A stretch of 64,000 nt of DNA from Epiperipatus broadwayi. Lineage: Eukaryota > Onychophora > Udeonychophora > Euonychophora > Peripatidae. The notes beneath the pieces were generated by a model. It was not told where the DNA came from and ran no database searches. It saw only the letters and a list, made by a program, of their open reading frames with translations. Shown piece after piece: positions 11,701 to 26,700 of this stretch; positions within the stretch are counted from its first letter, which is position 1, and each line of letters begins with the position of its first letter. The position numbers and the translations under genes are program-made. The stretch is taken from positions 7,237,230-7,301,229 of the forward strand of contig JAQFVV010006215.1 in the NCBI GenBank assembly GCA_028023455.1. Direction: 5' to 3'.

Positions 11701-14700
11701 TTCCTAAAAACGATTGTTAAAGATATCCAATTTTGATAGCTCTGAATATCTAATCCATACTAGATATCAAACCAAAAAAAAATTGGAATAAAATTATCAT
11801 TATTAGGATCTAATAGAGTTTAAATATGTTATATTTATAACTTCAATAATATGATAAATATATAAAAAATAATAATTTCTTAAATTTCCCTGTTATATAA
11901 ACTAATATTTTGTAATGATATGAGGTTACAAAAATGTTTAGAGAAGCACTCCATGCTATAATATAATAATAGGAAATTGCTAGTCAGAAATCAAAATAAA
12001 TACATACAAAGAAAAAATAAATTTGATACATTTTTAAAGGGGGGGGGGACCAATGAGATTGTTAACTAATTTTAGAATATTTAGATCTCACATAATACAA
12101 TTTTTACAAACTGATTATAAGAGAAATATTACTATTTGTAAGGTTCATCATTCCATTATAAATTTTCAGATTTAAAATCTATTGACAGATGCTGGATCAA
12201 AAAGAGTAAATATTCAACAGATCTTATATGGCAATCCTCCAAATTAAAAAACACCAGGCAAAACTCTTCCCAATAAGGGACTCGTAAATAAACAATTTCT
12301 CAGAAAGAGTAGTTTTTAACAAAGAAACAGGAGCTGAATAAGAGCCAAGAAACTTCATAATAGTTTGGACATCATGAGTCATAATAAAAATTTCCTACTG
12401 ACTTCATTCACAATTCAACAACGAATATGAAATATCAGTAGTGAATTAAAGCAAGAAATATACTAAAGAATAACACATTTGTGTACATAGATTCACATTT
12501 CTATTTTCATTGTCTTATTATTTCTTCATATTAAAGGTAAAAACCAGCCTTTAAATAGACCCTTGAAGGATAAAAACCTCTTTACTAGTCTCTAGAGAGG
12601 AATAATGAAGAAAAGGGCATTATCAGACTTTGTCAATTGTTTAGAAGCAAAGGTTTGAGCATTTTTCTATCTTTGTTTAATTCTCTAGCTATGATTTAAC
12701 TAAATATAATTAACTGACCAATATTAGGTAAATATTAAAGCTGATTATTAAAAAATATCTTAATTTTCATTGGGATCTAAAAAAAATTTTTTTTAAAGTT
12801 TTTTCCAGCCTAATAAACTATATGACTTTTAAAAATATGCATTCTCCAACTTCCCATTTAATGCAAATGCTTTTGAATTACTGCATGTAGAATAAATAAT
12901 CAATTACGCATGATTTACACTCTTAACGTGAAACAATATTATTAGTTTCATTTCTATAACTACAATAAGTATATTTTCTTGGCTTCAGGATTTGTTATAA
13001 GCTGATAATTGTGTTATTCTTGCCACTTCAAAGGATGATCTACAGAATAGTATTCATGTTTTGCATAAAATTAAGTTCACAAAATTCAAGTGATTTTTCA
13101 GTTAGCTATAGGAAAAAAATCTTCTGCAACTTGGAATGATTATTAGCTTTTAAATATGAATCAATTTAAACATCTTGATAATTTCTTTTAAGATAGAAAA
13201 ATGAATTTGGATGATGAATAAATAATTAGGTGTTTCATCATTTAGGAGATCATGACATTCGAACACCAGAGCCAGGAACCTTACATCTTTTTAATCTATT
13301 ATACTATCACTTCACTTGGTCAAAGAGGGCATATACTTCAATATATTGCTACTGCATTTAACAATTTAAAACAGTATTTCATCATAATAAAACAACTATT
13401 AGTCTGTTAAATTATTTCATAGAAGTAAGACATTGTTTTCCTATCTATATAACACAATAAAATTAAGTGTGGTTTTCAATCTATTATTGAAAGAACATAT
13501 GAAACAGTAATCTGTAGGGAATTTAAGAATGGTTTCAATAAAAAAATATAAATGATAATTGCCAAAATCTTTTAAAAAAATTTGTTATGGAAAAATTAAA
13601 AAACAGTATTTAGATAGATATAAAAATGAGAATGAGATGTTTTTATATATTTCTGATTCAAAGATTGACTTGTATAATCATCTTAAAACTCACCTTTAAT
13701 TTTTAGTTCTTTATCATTCTATGTTTTTATTTCTGAAATTAAAATGTCATGCTCGTTTATGAATGTTTGACAATGATGATATATATAAACTCAGCCTTAT
13801 ACAAACCATATACCTGGCTCAGATATATTGATGACACATTTCTTGTTTGGTCTAATGGAGAAGAAAAACTGAATGACTTCTTTATTCATATTAATAACCT
13901 ATATTCACAAATTAAATTCACTATGGAAATAGAATAAGAGGGAAAATTTCCTTTTTTGATATTTGTTTTTAAATCAAACAATAATACTTTATCATCTTCT
14001 ATATATAATAGATCTATCATCCAGCCCAAATCTCTATAGCTAAATCACTTTTTGCAAGACCATTTTTACTTCCAAATACATCTGCATTAAGAAAAGAGAT
14101 CAAACACATACATTAAGTCTTATTAATGAATGGTTACAATACCATCATTATAAATAAATCAATGCATACAGAAAATGCTTTCCAAAAAGAAAATGAAGCA
14201 AGTACTTTAATATGCATTCCTTATATAAAAGCAACCACAGATAAAATTAGAAAGGTACTAAAACACTACAACATAAAAACAACATTCTCTACTTAGCAAA
14301 AAATTAATATTCTGATGAAACCTAATTCCTCTACAAGTTCAAGGAGTGTATGAAATCTCATTGTGATATGTGTCCAACTACATACATAGGAAAGAGCAAT
14401 CGACATATAAGTGTTAGAAGAGATGAACACATTAATGCAATTAAAAAACTGTCAACATCTTCAGTACTTGCTCTCCATGTTTTGGATACTGGCCATCACA
14501 TAGATTTCCCAAATCATATCCACATGCAATAACCAAAGAGTATTTAGAGAAGCTATAGAAATTTTTAAAAAGATAAATTGCTTTAATAAGTGTGACAAAA
14601 CAATAAAATTACCAATTATTTTAAAGAATTTTTTAATGCAAATGAATATAAATAATGCTACTAAATATAAATCAACCTATTCAACAACAATAAGATACAA

Positions 14701-17700
14701 AACTGTATGAAATAATTCTATCTACTATAACCATGTGATTATTACTATGTTTTTTTCATCCAATTGATAAATAAACATTGGTGCATTTATTTTAGTTTAT
14801 TAAACATAGTTATTCTCAAAAACATGTTTTATAAAACATCTTTTACTCAAGAAAACATTCATTTCAATATATGTATAATTAGTTCTGTACTTAATTTTGC
14901 GTTTATGCATTCATTATGTATAGTAGTAGTTGTAACGAGCACAGACGACGTTACATTGTTTTTTTTATTATTAAACATGAAGTTAAATTCGCATTTAAAA
15001 ATTTTCTTTAAGAATTAAAAATTGAAATTAAATATCATCTTAAACTCGTATATATAAATCGCACAGATAAAAAAAAATTATTAAAATAAAACTTTATTAA
15101 AAATAGAAGGGTATTTTAAAAACAAAAACTTAAGATTTAGAGATAAAAATATATCTTTAATCTTGGAAAACACATTAATTAATCAGAAATGGAAATGATT
15201 GTTTTAATTAGTTAAATGTAAACTAGCCTTGGGTATTTAAATGTAAAAGTATCGGTCAGATAGGAAAACAATAGAAACTAATAGCCAATGAAGAGAAAAG
15301 CAATGGAATCGGACCTCAGCGAAAAGACCATCTCATCGATGACGCAGTGTAAATTCAATCCTTCAAATTAATATAAAAAGACAAGTTTGGAAATTATTAA
15401 TTATGATTGATTATTATTGAGAGATGGGACAGATATGTGTTAGTGCGGAGGTGAAGGAGAAGGGATTGAAAAGATGCACTCTTCAATCCCTTCAGTTCTG
15501 TTAAGAAAGAAGGAGAAATGAACTATCATTTTCTACATTGAGGACCAGTTAAAGCAAAAACCTCCGGATGGATAAATAAATCGGCCAACAGAATACCAAT
15601 CTTAGGACAGCGTGGGAATTCACGTTCATGGCAAGCAACGGATAAAATTGGACATTTTAAAAAATCGCAAGAACTTTATATTCATTTGAACAATAAGAAC
15701 TCTAAATTTTAAAACTTTTGGTAAATACTGCAATAGAATCCTATCTGACCAAACTAAAATATTTATTAATTAGTTATAATTTTATTTGATGTGTTTCTTT
15801 TGTAAAATCATTTCCATTTATTTATTTATTTTTTGTTCTTTAAGTTTTATCATAATTTTTGTTTTTCGTTAAATTAATTATATAAATGTTAAACTTAAGT
15901 CGGGCGTGAATGGCTGTATAGATTTGTAAAGTTATATTAGGGGAGGATAATCTTAGGTTATTTGTGTCGTAGTTGAATTGGGTCAATGGATGGGATATAT
16001 TGGTGTGATTAGTAGATGTAATATCAGATTCGCTATGGGCAGAATCGTTTCATACGCCGCACTCACCCGTTTGGCCTATGGAAGGAATTATAAGACGGAG
16101 AACCCAGTTCCTTTCTATGGAGTTTTTTTTTTTTATTGCTCTTCTTGTCAGATAGATGCAATATTCCTATTTGACGAAAGGCAATTTCTTCTCTTAACTT
16201 TTTGGTGCTGCCGTATTTCGTATTACATTGAATGCATCGATATATCAGATAAATTGACGCCAGTTTTGGCTGCGAACCTTTAGCCTAAGGTTAAATAGGG
16301 ATAGAATGTTTTATTTTCAAATGCAAATCTATGTAGTCTATTCATACTCGACACTAAATAAAAATGCATTAAATTTAAGTTGTTTATAGATGCTTGCATG
16401 GATTGGTTATCGGTTAAGTATGTTTTGGGTTTTCATATTTGATCAAAATATATAGACATTCGATAAATAATGATACCTTACGGTGAGTATCTAAAATGTA
16501 TTTATTCGGATGTCTTTTAAGTTATTGGTGACAATGCAAGTATCTTATGGTGAATACTATTGGGTTACTTATAAATTTCCCTCTGCAATTGTCAGTATCA
16601 ATGATTTTATATTTTGATCGTTTATGCTTATTTTGAAATGTTTTTAACCGTTGTAATCTATGTAACCGATCTATACTCAACATTATTAAAACAAATTTTT
16701 ATAATTCCATATGTGCGAACTTAATTAAAATGTAAACTTATAATATAATAGAAATTAAAATGTAAATTAAAATCTAAAGTAAAGTTAAAAATAATGTTAA
16801 AATGTAAACTGATACTAAAACAATTTTCAATCTTATATATATGTGCATAAATAAATGTTTGTATGCTAATTACTGGCAGTGGCTTATTTTATTCTTTTTT
16901 TTATATACTCTTAGATTATATTATTTAATCTCTGCTATTCCACTGAGCTAGTGACATGGGCTAACGACCAGAACCAAAATATTTAAAACGTATCTGCCTA
17001 CTTTATAAATTTTTCTAGGTTCAAATGCCTAGATGGCGCCCTGTAGTGCAGTTTACGGTAAGCTCACTATTCTCTGGATCGCTACATAGTATATAAATCT
17101 TTTGAAGGCAAAGATTTCTCCAGCTATTGCACAAACAACATTAAAACAACTGTCAATCAAACAAATGAGACTTTGATTAATTGATAGTTAGACAAATGAG
17201 TTTCTACAAGATTTTAATGTTTCATATCAGATGGAGAAATCTCTGTCTTCAACAGATTGACATATTTCACACCATTATTATTATACTTTATTGCTCCAAT
17301 AATCATATGAGCATATAATATGCAGAAGTAATTTACAATTGTTTTATTTTCCAATTTTAATGATAATTTTTTTGAAAAATGGTGATTGTCTTCACTAATA
17401 TCATCCCACACTTCTGCTTTCCAATATAGACACTGTAGTAAGACATTTTAAAACAAAAAGAAAAATGACAATAAGCACATAATCTGAGTATACATTTGCT
17501 AGGAAAACAAAAGGCATAAGCAAAAGATGAAAAAGATTATAAAATAATATCAAACTTATATTCACTATTTATGAGCCATTGAGAAATGATACAGAATAAA
17601 TATATAGTATTTATATATATCTAAAAATTAATGTCAAACACTTTTATGTAAATCATCATCATCATCAACCATTATCAATCCACTGCAGGATGAAGGTCTC

Positions 17701-20700
17701 CAAGTTTAATCCATCTTCTCCGATCTTTAGCTTCTCTTCTCCACAACACCCCTGCACATTTTCTTATTTCATCCATCCATCTCACCTGTGGTCTCTTTCT
17801 GGGTCTTTTACAATCTCTTGGCATCCAGTTTAAAATTTCAATTGTCCATCTATTATCATCTCTTCTAGCAATATGTCCAGCCCAACTCCATTTCAATCTT
17901 TTAATTTTTTCAATAAGGTCAGTAACACCTGTTTGTTGTCTTACCCATACATTGCGTTTTCGATCTCTTCTTGTTACTCCCAACATGCATCTCTCCATAC
18001 TCCTTTAAGTGGTCTGAAGTCTCTGTATTGCTCTTCTATTAAGTGTCCAAGTCTCAGATCCATAAGTAAGAACTGGTAAAACACATTTGTTAAAAATCAT
18101 CCTTTTCAAACACATAGGCATATTTCCTTTTAGTATCAAGTTATTTCTACCAAAAGCACTCCAACCAAGTTTAATTCTATGATTAATTTCCTCCATTATG
18201 TTTCCATCTGTATTAATAAACTGATCAAGGTATTTGTAACTGTTAACTTCTTCTAATTCTTCATAATCAATCTTTATTTTCATATTTTGAGCAAATCGAT
18301 TCAACATTACTTTAGTCTTTTTAACATTTATCTTTAGTCCTACTTTTCTACTTTCATCTGCTAACTCCTGCAACATTTCCTGCAGCTCTGAAGCACTATT
18401 TGCAAAAACAACTACATCATCTGCGAAATCTAAATGACTTAAATCCTCTCCATTTACTTTCAGTTAGTGCCTTTAGTTTCCCATTTTAATCCACAAAATA
18501 CTTGTTGCAGCACTGCTGTAAAGAGTTTTGGAGACATGGAGTCACCTTGTCTTACACCTTTCTCAATGTTGATTTTTCCAGTATCATTATGTAATCTAAT
18601 TGTTGCTGTTGCATTTTTATAAATATTCTTTAAAATATGACAATATCCTGGATCTATACCTTGATGATCCAATGCTTTAATCACTGAAGAAATGTGTATA
18701 GAATCGAATGCCTTTTCATAATCTACAAATCCAAAACATAATGACAACCCATATTCGTTTGTCCTTTCTATGACTTCTCTCAATACCTGAATATGATCTA
18801 TTGTACTAAAACCACTTTTAAATCCAGCTTGTTCTCTTGGTTGGTGGAAATCCAAAGTTCTCTGTAGACGAGTTGTAATTATCTTGGTAAAAATTTTATA
18901 TAAAACTGATAAAAGGCTGATAGGTCTGTAATTTCTAATATCTTCTTTATCACCTTTTTTTAAATATTAATATTATTACTGCATTCTTCCAATCATCCGG
19001 TACATCTTTATCATTTAGACATTTGGTATATAACTTTGCTAAAATTGTTTCTATTTCTTCAGCTGCTTCTTTTAATATATCAATTATAATTCCATCATTT
19101 CCTGGAGCCTTTCCTTTCTTCATACACTTAATTGCAAGTCTCACTTCTTCATTTAAAATTCTGGGCAATTCGGAAGATGTAATAGATATAGGAGGTACTT
19201 GTTCTTTATTACTATATAATTCTTGATAAAAATCTACCAATTTCATGATGTCATCTCTCTTTTTAGTAATAATTCCATCTTTTTTTCTTATTGCAGATAT
19301 AAATTTCCTACCAATACCAAAATGTTTTTTAACATTTTTGAGACTTTTATTTTCTTCTACAGCTTTCCTTGCTATTTCACAGTTATACTTTCTTATATCA
19401 TTTTCAACTCTTTTCCGTACCATTTTACAAAATTCGAGATATTCAATTCTTTTTAATATATCATTTTTGTATATCTTCATATTCCTTCTTTTCTTCATAA
19501 ATTCTCTAGTCTCAGTAGAAATTTTATTAGTCAATTGCTGCTTTTTTCTACCAGCTACGTTTGTTGCAGTTTTTAAAAGTGTATCAGTTATTTTCATATT
19601 AATTTCATTCAAATCTGAATCATGTTCAAAATCTCCTAACACTTGAAACCTATTTGTAAGTTCTAATTTAAATTCATTAGAATGTTTCTGAAGATTAGGA
19701 ATATCAACTGTAAATATTGTTTTTCTTAATAATTTTTGTCTCTCTAAATAATCGCAAGTATATATTGAAAAGTATTGACATTTGTTTTTGATTTTTAATT
19801 TATAATTATTATAATATGAATTAATAAAAATAAAAACACCATATGAACTTTCATATAAAATTCAAACTATATGAGCACCAAAGAAGCAGACAATAACGAC
19901 AGTTCTCACCTAGTGACTAAATGTAGATTTTTTTACTTTTTTCAATTTGAAATTAATCCAGGATCAATTTGATACTTAGCCAGTCACTAATATTATTTAG
20001 TCAAAATTTCAGTTATATCTATATATATAGAAAATTAATATAACCACAAACAATATATGTAATAATTAAATATATAAATTCTTGATAACTTAATTTTAAA
20101 ACATTAAATAATAAATGACTTGCAGAAGCATTTCACTGCAGCTGAAAAAGATTATGTGGCAGTAATTGATTTTGCAAGTTATTATTATTTAATCAAAATA
20201 AGAGTCACAAATCACATGACCCTATTCTCTTAAGCTTGTAAGTTATAAACAATGAGGATTGCCAATTCCTCAACAAGCTTTGTGTTAAATGCTTAGCCAG
20301 AGAAAGCATTTAAAATATCTCTGTCAAAAACCCCTCCCCAAACCCCTGACCATGGTTTCTGAGGAGTGTCAAAGCACGAAACCATGGTCAGGAGTTTGGG
20401 GAGGGGTTCCTGACAGATATTTTAAATGCTTTCTCTGCTAAGCATTTAACACAAAGCTTGTTGAGGAATTGCCAATCCACATTGTTTATTATTATTTAAT
20501 GTTTTAAAATTAAAAGTTATCATGATTTATATATAAGTATGATTTGCGCTAAAGACGCATAAACATTACCTAATATAATTTAAATAATTGTTCTTACTTA
20601 AAATAGATTTTGCTTTTTTCAATGTTTGAATCCTTGCAAATTCTACAACTGGATCAATGAGATTTACTTCAGGTTTCTTTAAATCTTCTGGATCTTAAAA

Positions 20701-23700
20701 TCAAATAAATAAAGACATGTAAAAGATTGTTCTTTAATATAATTTATGAGATACTTTACTTTGAGGGGAAAAATAAAGAATTTATTAAAAATTTTGAATT
20801 GAACATTTAAAAAAAATTTTCAAAATAAAAATCACGTTTCTTGTAATGCTATAATAAATTTAAATTGCATTATTTTAATTTTGAAAGGTCAAATTTTTAT
20901 AATTATTATTAATCAAATTTTAAATATTCATAAGATGTGATAATGTTAGATTATTCCATCATCTATCAGTAAATGTTGAGTATAGAATTTTTCAAATATA
21001 AGCAACTTGTTACTAATAAGACAAATAGACAACACTAATCTGTATTGTCTATTTGTGTATTATTATTAAGATGTTTGTATTTGAAAAGTTTAAAATTTTT
21101 TATACATTCAACATATATTATCACATTTCATAATAAATATTTCTTTTTTTAAGTAAATATTGTAGACAAATCATACTGAAGATATGCATGAATTTTAAGT
21201 TCTCGACTAAAAGATATGAAAGTGATAATACTTAATTATCAATGGTGGAAATTTGTCATTGCTTACCATTCTTCTGATAATTTATTCTAACCTCTCAATA
21301 TTAGAATTACATAATATAATGAGCCCTTAAATAATTAAGATGCATAATGTGTGTGTGTATATATATATTTACTGTACCAGTCCATACTCTCTGCGGAATT
21401 CTTTTCCTAATCTTGCACTGAGCATGAAGTGACCAAGATTCAACATGTAAAGAAATGGATATCAATCTAGCCGATTGTCTGTACTCATGTATACTGGTAC
21501 TTCCAGCTAAATTGATAGAAAGAGTGGATTGACAGGACTCTTCCAGTTAAAAACACCCTTTAGTTGATATCTTATTTGAATGCCCGAATATTTAGAACAA
21601 TGGCAAGTACACACCTTTGAAAAATCTATTTACAAAATAGACTATTGTGCGCCACTTCTAGAAAAGAATCAAAAAAATGAATTTTTCACCCTCCTAGAAG
21701 GATGTGCAATACCATATGTTCAGCGGAGCATAAGAATAAGATTTAACCCCGGTAGAGCGATATCCCTTTGTGGCTAGCTCAGTCACTCTACAATCTAGGG
21801 TCTTCAAATGGGTAAGTTAAATGATTATTACCGGTACGTGGTTGATAAGGAAAGAATACATTTTGATCAATATAAATAATAATACGAAAACGAAACAAGT
21901 TTAGTAATATGATTAAATATTTATTTAATCCCAAATATCCACCACCGTTTCGGACTAATGATGATATAATAATAAAAAAAATACTAAATAATTAATTATT
22001 CCCCCATATATATATTCGAGGCGTTGAAATAGATAAAATACAATTTTAAATAAGAAAAATAATAAATCCCTAAAGTTATTTACAATGTTTATAAGTAATG
22101 GAAGTGGTCTGAGCTCCTTTTACCCACTAGAAATAAATTTTACTTTGTGTGATTTGATACGCTTTTACTCAGTACTTTAAACCCCTTTTTATTGATAGCA
22201 AAAATAATAATATAAAAAAAAAAACTATGCATACGTATATTTGCATTATGTTATATTTCAATAATTTCGTATTTTTCAACAAGTCAACAAGGTTGCATTG
22301 GCTCAGATACTATATTGTACTCACCATAAGGTACTGTATCTATTTCTCTTTTGCTATAGATGAATTCCCATACATGTATATACGTGCAGTACAATTATAC
22401 ACTTACTATTATTTTAACTATAAAGTTATTAGAGTACTTGCTTACAGGGAATCTATAATATATCAATCCCTTCATGCACGCATCGTAAGGTGCAGCATTG
22501 ACAAAAAAAATAACTTAAAAAGGATATACGGTTAAATACATTTTTAGATATTCAGCATGAGATATCGTATTTACCGAATATTATAAGCGTATGTACGCAT
22601 ATACATACATGTATATCCATATATGACGAATTCCAGGAGTAACAACAAGAGGAAAATGAATAGCAACAAAAATAAAAGAATCTCATTGCAATCTTTGTTG
22701 AAAATACTAGAATTTGAAATAGAAAAATTGACTCAAAGGATTTAAGTAAAAGCTTTATCATTTATGCCCGTAATAACCGCAAATTCATATACATATGCGA
22801 GAGACTCTCTCTCTTTTTTTAAATGATTAATAATAATAACAAAAAATAATATATCTAATTGGAAATATCAAAGTTAATTATTTCAATATTAATAAATATC
22901 TTAAAATAAACTTATATCTGCGTCTTCATTCTTCTCCTCTGGGCTCTTGAGTGGCTTCAAGTTAACTGGCTGTGTGGTGAAGATTTCATCCATTTAGCAA
23001 GGCAGCATTTGTCATCATCACGAACAGCTGGAATTGGCGTGGTCACATCTTGGCAGCTTGGGACAGAGAAAGGGCAGTGCACCGGCTAGTTGTCTACCCC
23101 ACGGTCATTTTGCTGGAATCTCTAATATATGGCTTCATATCTTCTTTTTTTATATATCTAATAATAATTAGGATTATTAATAAATTTTCATAAGCTGTCT
23201 CCAATGGTTACTCGAATCCACAAAGACAAGAGTTCTTAAAAGAACTGTATAATGGATTTGTTCTTAAGAATGTCACTAATAGTCCTATTCGTAAATGAAT
23301 CTCTAAGTAGCTGGTTGCTTGGAGAATTCTGGAGCCACAAAAAAGAATGACTTGCCCAGAATGGCTGCCAAAGAAAGAATGAATCCCACAGCACTATCAA
23401 TCCCACTAATAAGAACCAATTCAGATATCCCTCTGAGAAGAATGAATCAGCCAATCCTTTTAATTTAGCTTATCACTTAGATTGCAAACATTCCTTTATA
23501 TTTTTCCAATTAAATTCTACATTTTAAGTTTGACATCCATCTTGAATAACCCAGACCACTTGCTTACAAAATCAATTCAAAAGAATTTTTTTTTAAAGAG
23601 ATAACAGTTTAATTATAGCATTATCAAACCTTTTTCTTTTGATCAGATTTTTGCAAAAGCAATTAAACATTACTTGCTTATGGAATAAAATTACAATCTT

Positions 23701-26700
23701 TAGAAAAGTAATTAAAAAAAAATATACAAGTATGTTGGAAAATAAAAAAAAAGCAAATACATATAATAACATATCATAAAAAATATACAAAAAGGAAAAA
23801 CAAAAAAAACACGAGTTTATTATGCAATATTTTGTATGTCAATTTCATATTACTTTAAATTGGTGTGTGTGTGGGTATTTTAATGCTCAGACCAACTTCC
23901 TTTTAATCTAGCACATTTTTATATTTGTTGTGCTTAATACAGACTTTGTGCAAGGCCATTGGCTAATGCCTGGCACAATATATATATATATATAATTGAA
24001 CATAATTACTGGATCATATGAAAGGAATTTGCTATTATCTCAAAGGAGACCCTGTGATTCTTCTTTGAGGTCTTAAAGGAAGTGAGGATAAATTCCTAAT
24101 ATCAATTCCACATTTTCTTTCACTGCAGCTGTGATTATTCATAAAATAAACAAATATTGATGGATTCAACCATCATAGTAAGTTAATTGGCTTTTATCCT
24201 TGAGTTTAAGATCAAAAACATTATAATATTTCTTCTTAGCTGGTGAATAGTTCTTAACTAAAATATCACTTGAGTTTTCAAGAAGATAGGATGAAAGTAT
24301 GTGCAAAGATTTGTATATATTGTAACCTTTGGCTTTGCCACTGAAGCTAGACTCTCAGCTGTTTAATCTATTTAAATATTAAAAAATCATTTTCAATAAT
24401 TTAATTTTCTTGAAAGTTAATTTTATCAGAGCTTTATAATTAGATGCCAATTTAATTTATAAATTATTCTGAATACTTTTATAAGTCCTAATCATTATTA
24501 AAACTCATTTTAATGTTTTATTGATTTAATCTAAACTTATTTATAATTGAGGTAATTTTCAAGTGTTTAAACTAGAGGTGTATTTTCTATTTAGTAAGAA
24601 ATTAGTGCTAAAAACTAGGATTGCTTTCATATAGTTTTTAGTATCTCAAATTTTAGTATTTGAATTAAATAGTAATAATAATCAGATTTAAATCTTTAAT
24701 ATCAAATATTAATATTAAATTTGATTACTTATAGCAGAGCACTTCTATTCAAATTAACTATTAGGAAGAGTGTATTCGTTCAAGTTAATATTAAGATTAA
24801 ATAGATAAAGATAAAACTAGATTGGTTAATTTAAAAGACAAACAATTGGTTTATTACTATTAAAATAATTGATTTTCAACAGATAAATTGAGTATACATG
24901 TGTGTGAGTATGTTTACATTTATTAATTTTAGTTTACACTTCTTTGTTTTATAATGTTGAATATTATTTTTAAATATCTTTAACTTAATTAAAATATTAA
25001 ATTAAATTCTAGTGAACTTCAAATTTATTTATTTAATATAGTCTAAAATAGTTATAAAAAACTAGTGCAATATTATATTCAAAACAATATTTTATTTTGT
25101 TGTACTTTTATTTTCTTTCACTATAATAATTTTAGTTTCTTAAATAATTATTTCAGACAATATGTTAATTAAGACATCTGAAAGATATGTAAATGAGTTT
25201 ATTTTTAGTTCTATTCTACAGATACAAAATTGACCTTTAAACCCTAAGGTGAAGAAGATTAAAGAAAGTGGGGAAAAAACTTTTTCTAGCAATCAAAAGG
25301 AGTCACACAACTAGGAATATAAAAGGTCTACACACACACATATCAAAGTTGACTAGTGAACCATTGAACTTCTATCAAAAAAAAAAACACAAAGAAGAAA
25401 GAAACTTGACTGTATCTCAACTACAGAATTAATCATAAGCTCAAATTTTTAAATTATTTTATAAAGTAATAAGTATCCTTAAGAAATCTTTAAATTCAAC
25501 TGAAGTCACTGAAAATCCAAAAAAAAAAAAAATCAACATTATTCAAAAGGAAAAGCAAAATGGGAAGGTCAAACAGTTATTCACTCATAACTGCTGAAGT
25601 ATATTGGTTTGCTACCAGTACATCACAGGAATTACATATGGCTTACCCTGTTCACATAAGAATTTTTTATTACTTTCAGTCTCATATTTGCAATGAACTC
25701 TATTATAGATATAACATCTCTTATGTCTTAGGAATAAAATTATTGGAAACCATTTATGACAGCACATTTTAAAATGTTTATTTTAATAGTTAAAGGAGCA
25801 TTGAAAGATATTAAAATACTTTTATTTTGAAATATAATTTCAATATTCTTTATTAAATGGTTTCTCTTGGATAAATTTATTTCTCTTAATAAATGAACTA
25901 GTAATCTTAGATTGGTGAACTTTTTGTGTTCAATTTGAAAATGGCAATTTAATTATTCTTTGTAATTAGTCATTTATTACATTTTCTGATGAGAAGAAAA
26001 AAAATCATTTCCATATACTTCAATTGTATGCTTAAGATAAACTGAATAAGAAAATATTTTAAATTTACTAAATAAAGATTTGTCAGCTTGCTAATATATT
26101 ATAAAGAAATTATCTTAATATTTCTAGTGAATTATGATTAAAAATTAAATGCAATCAACTTTAAATAAAACCTATTTTGTCATATATTTTATGATTATTA
26201 TTAATCTTCAAAATGTGAATGTGAAACTGTTCTCTTTCTCTCTGGAAGGAAACCTGCTTTATTTAGAAAGAAATATTTACTCCTAGATCTCTATATTTGA
26301 ATATACTTTTTAGAATAAGTAAATGGAAAACCAGCTTAATGCTAGAAAAAATTATTGGCATCTGATTTATTTATGTATTTAAATAGTTTCATGAAATTGA
26401 ATGGCCATCATTAATGTATCTGTGTGTGCTTATGTTCAAGGAAATCTTATATAAAATAATTTTCAATGCTGTACATTTATTTTAATTGTTTTCTTGTCAA
26501 CAAAGGGAGAAACTTATATATTTGCAGAATTGTGTTCTGAAAAATTATGAAACTTCCAGGATAAAACTTTTAGTAATATAAAATTTGGTAAACTGGTTAT
26601 AATTTGGAATTATAATTTTATGTATTTATAATTTATTATTCATTTATTTTATGTATTCTTGCTTAACATATTCTATGCATTATTTTTTCATAGTAATATC

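Noticed and set aside
15978-16283. About 100-codon plus-strand frame in a GC-richer patch
   Set aside because: No motif or homologue recognised and the first codon is TTG; reported only as part of the non-genic stretch.
16936-16965. tRNA D-arm-like sequence on the minus strand (TAGCTCAGTGGAATAGCAGAG)
   Set aside because: No acceptor stem, anticodon arm or B box at the right distance; not a tRNA gene, at most a SINE remnant.
21765-21815. TGGCTAGCTCAGT followed by GGGTCTTCAAATGGG
   Set aside because: Weak B box and no cloverleaf; insufficient for a tRNA or SINE call.
22227-22535. 102-codon plus-strand open frame
   Set aside because: Tyr/Ile/Phe-rich, no motif, non-ATG first codon possible, and the AT-rich region gives such frames by chance.
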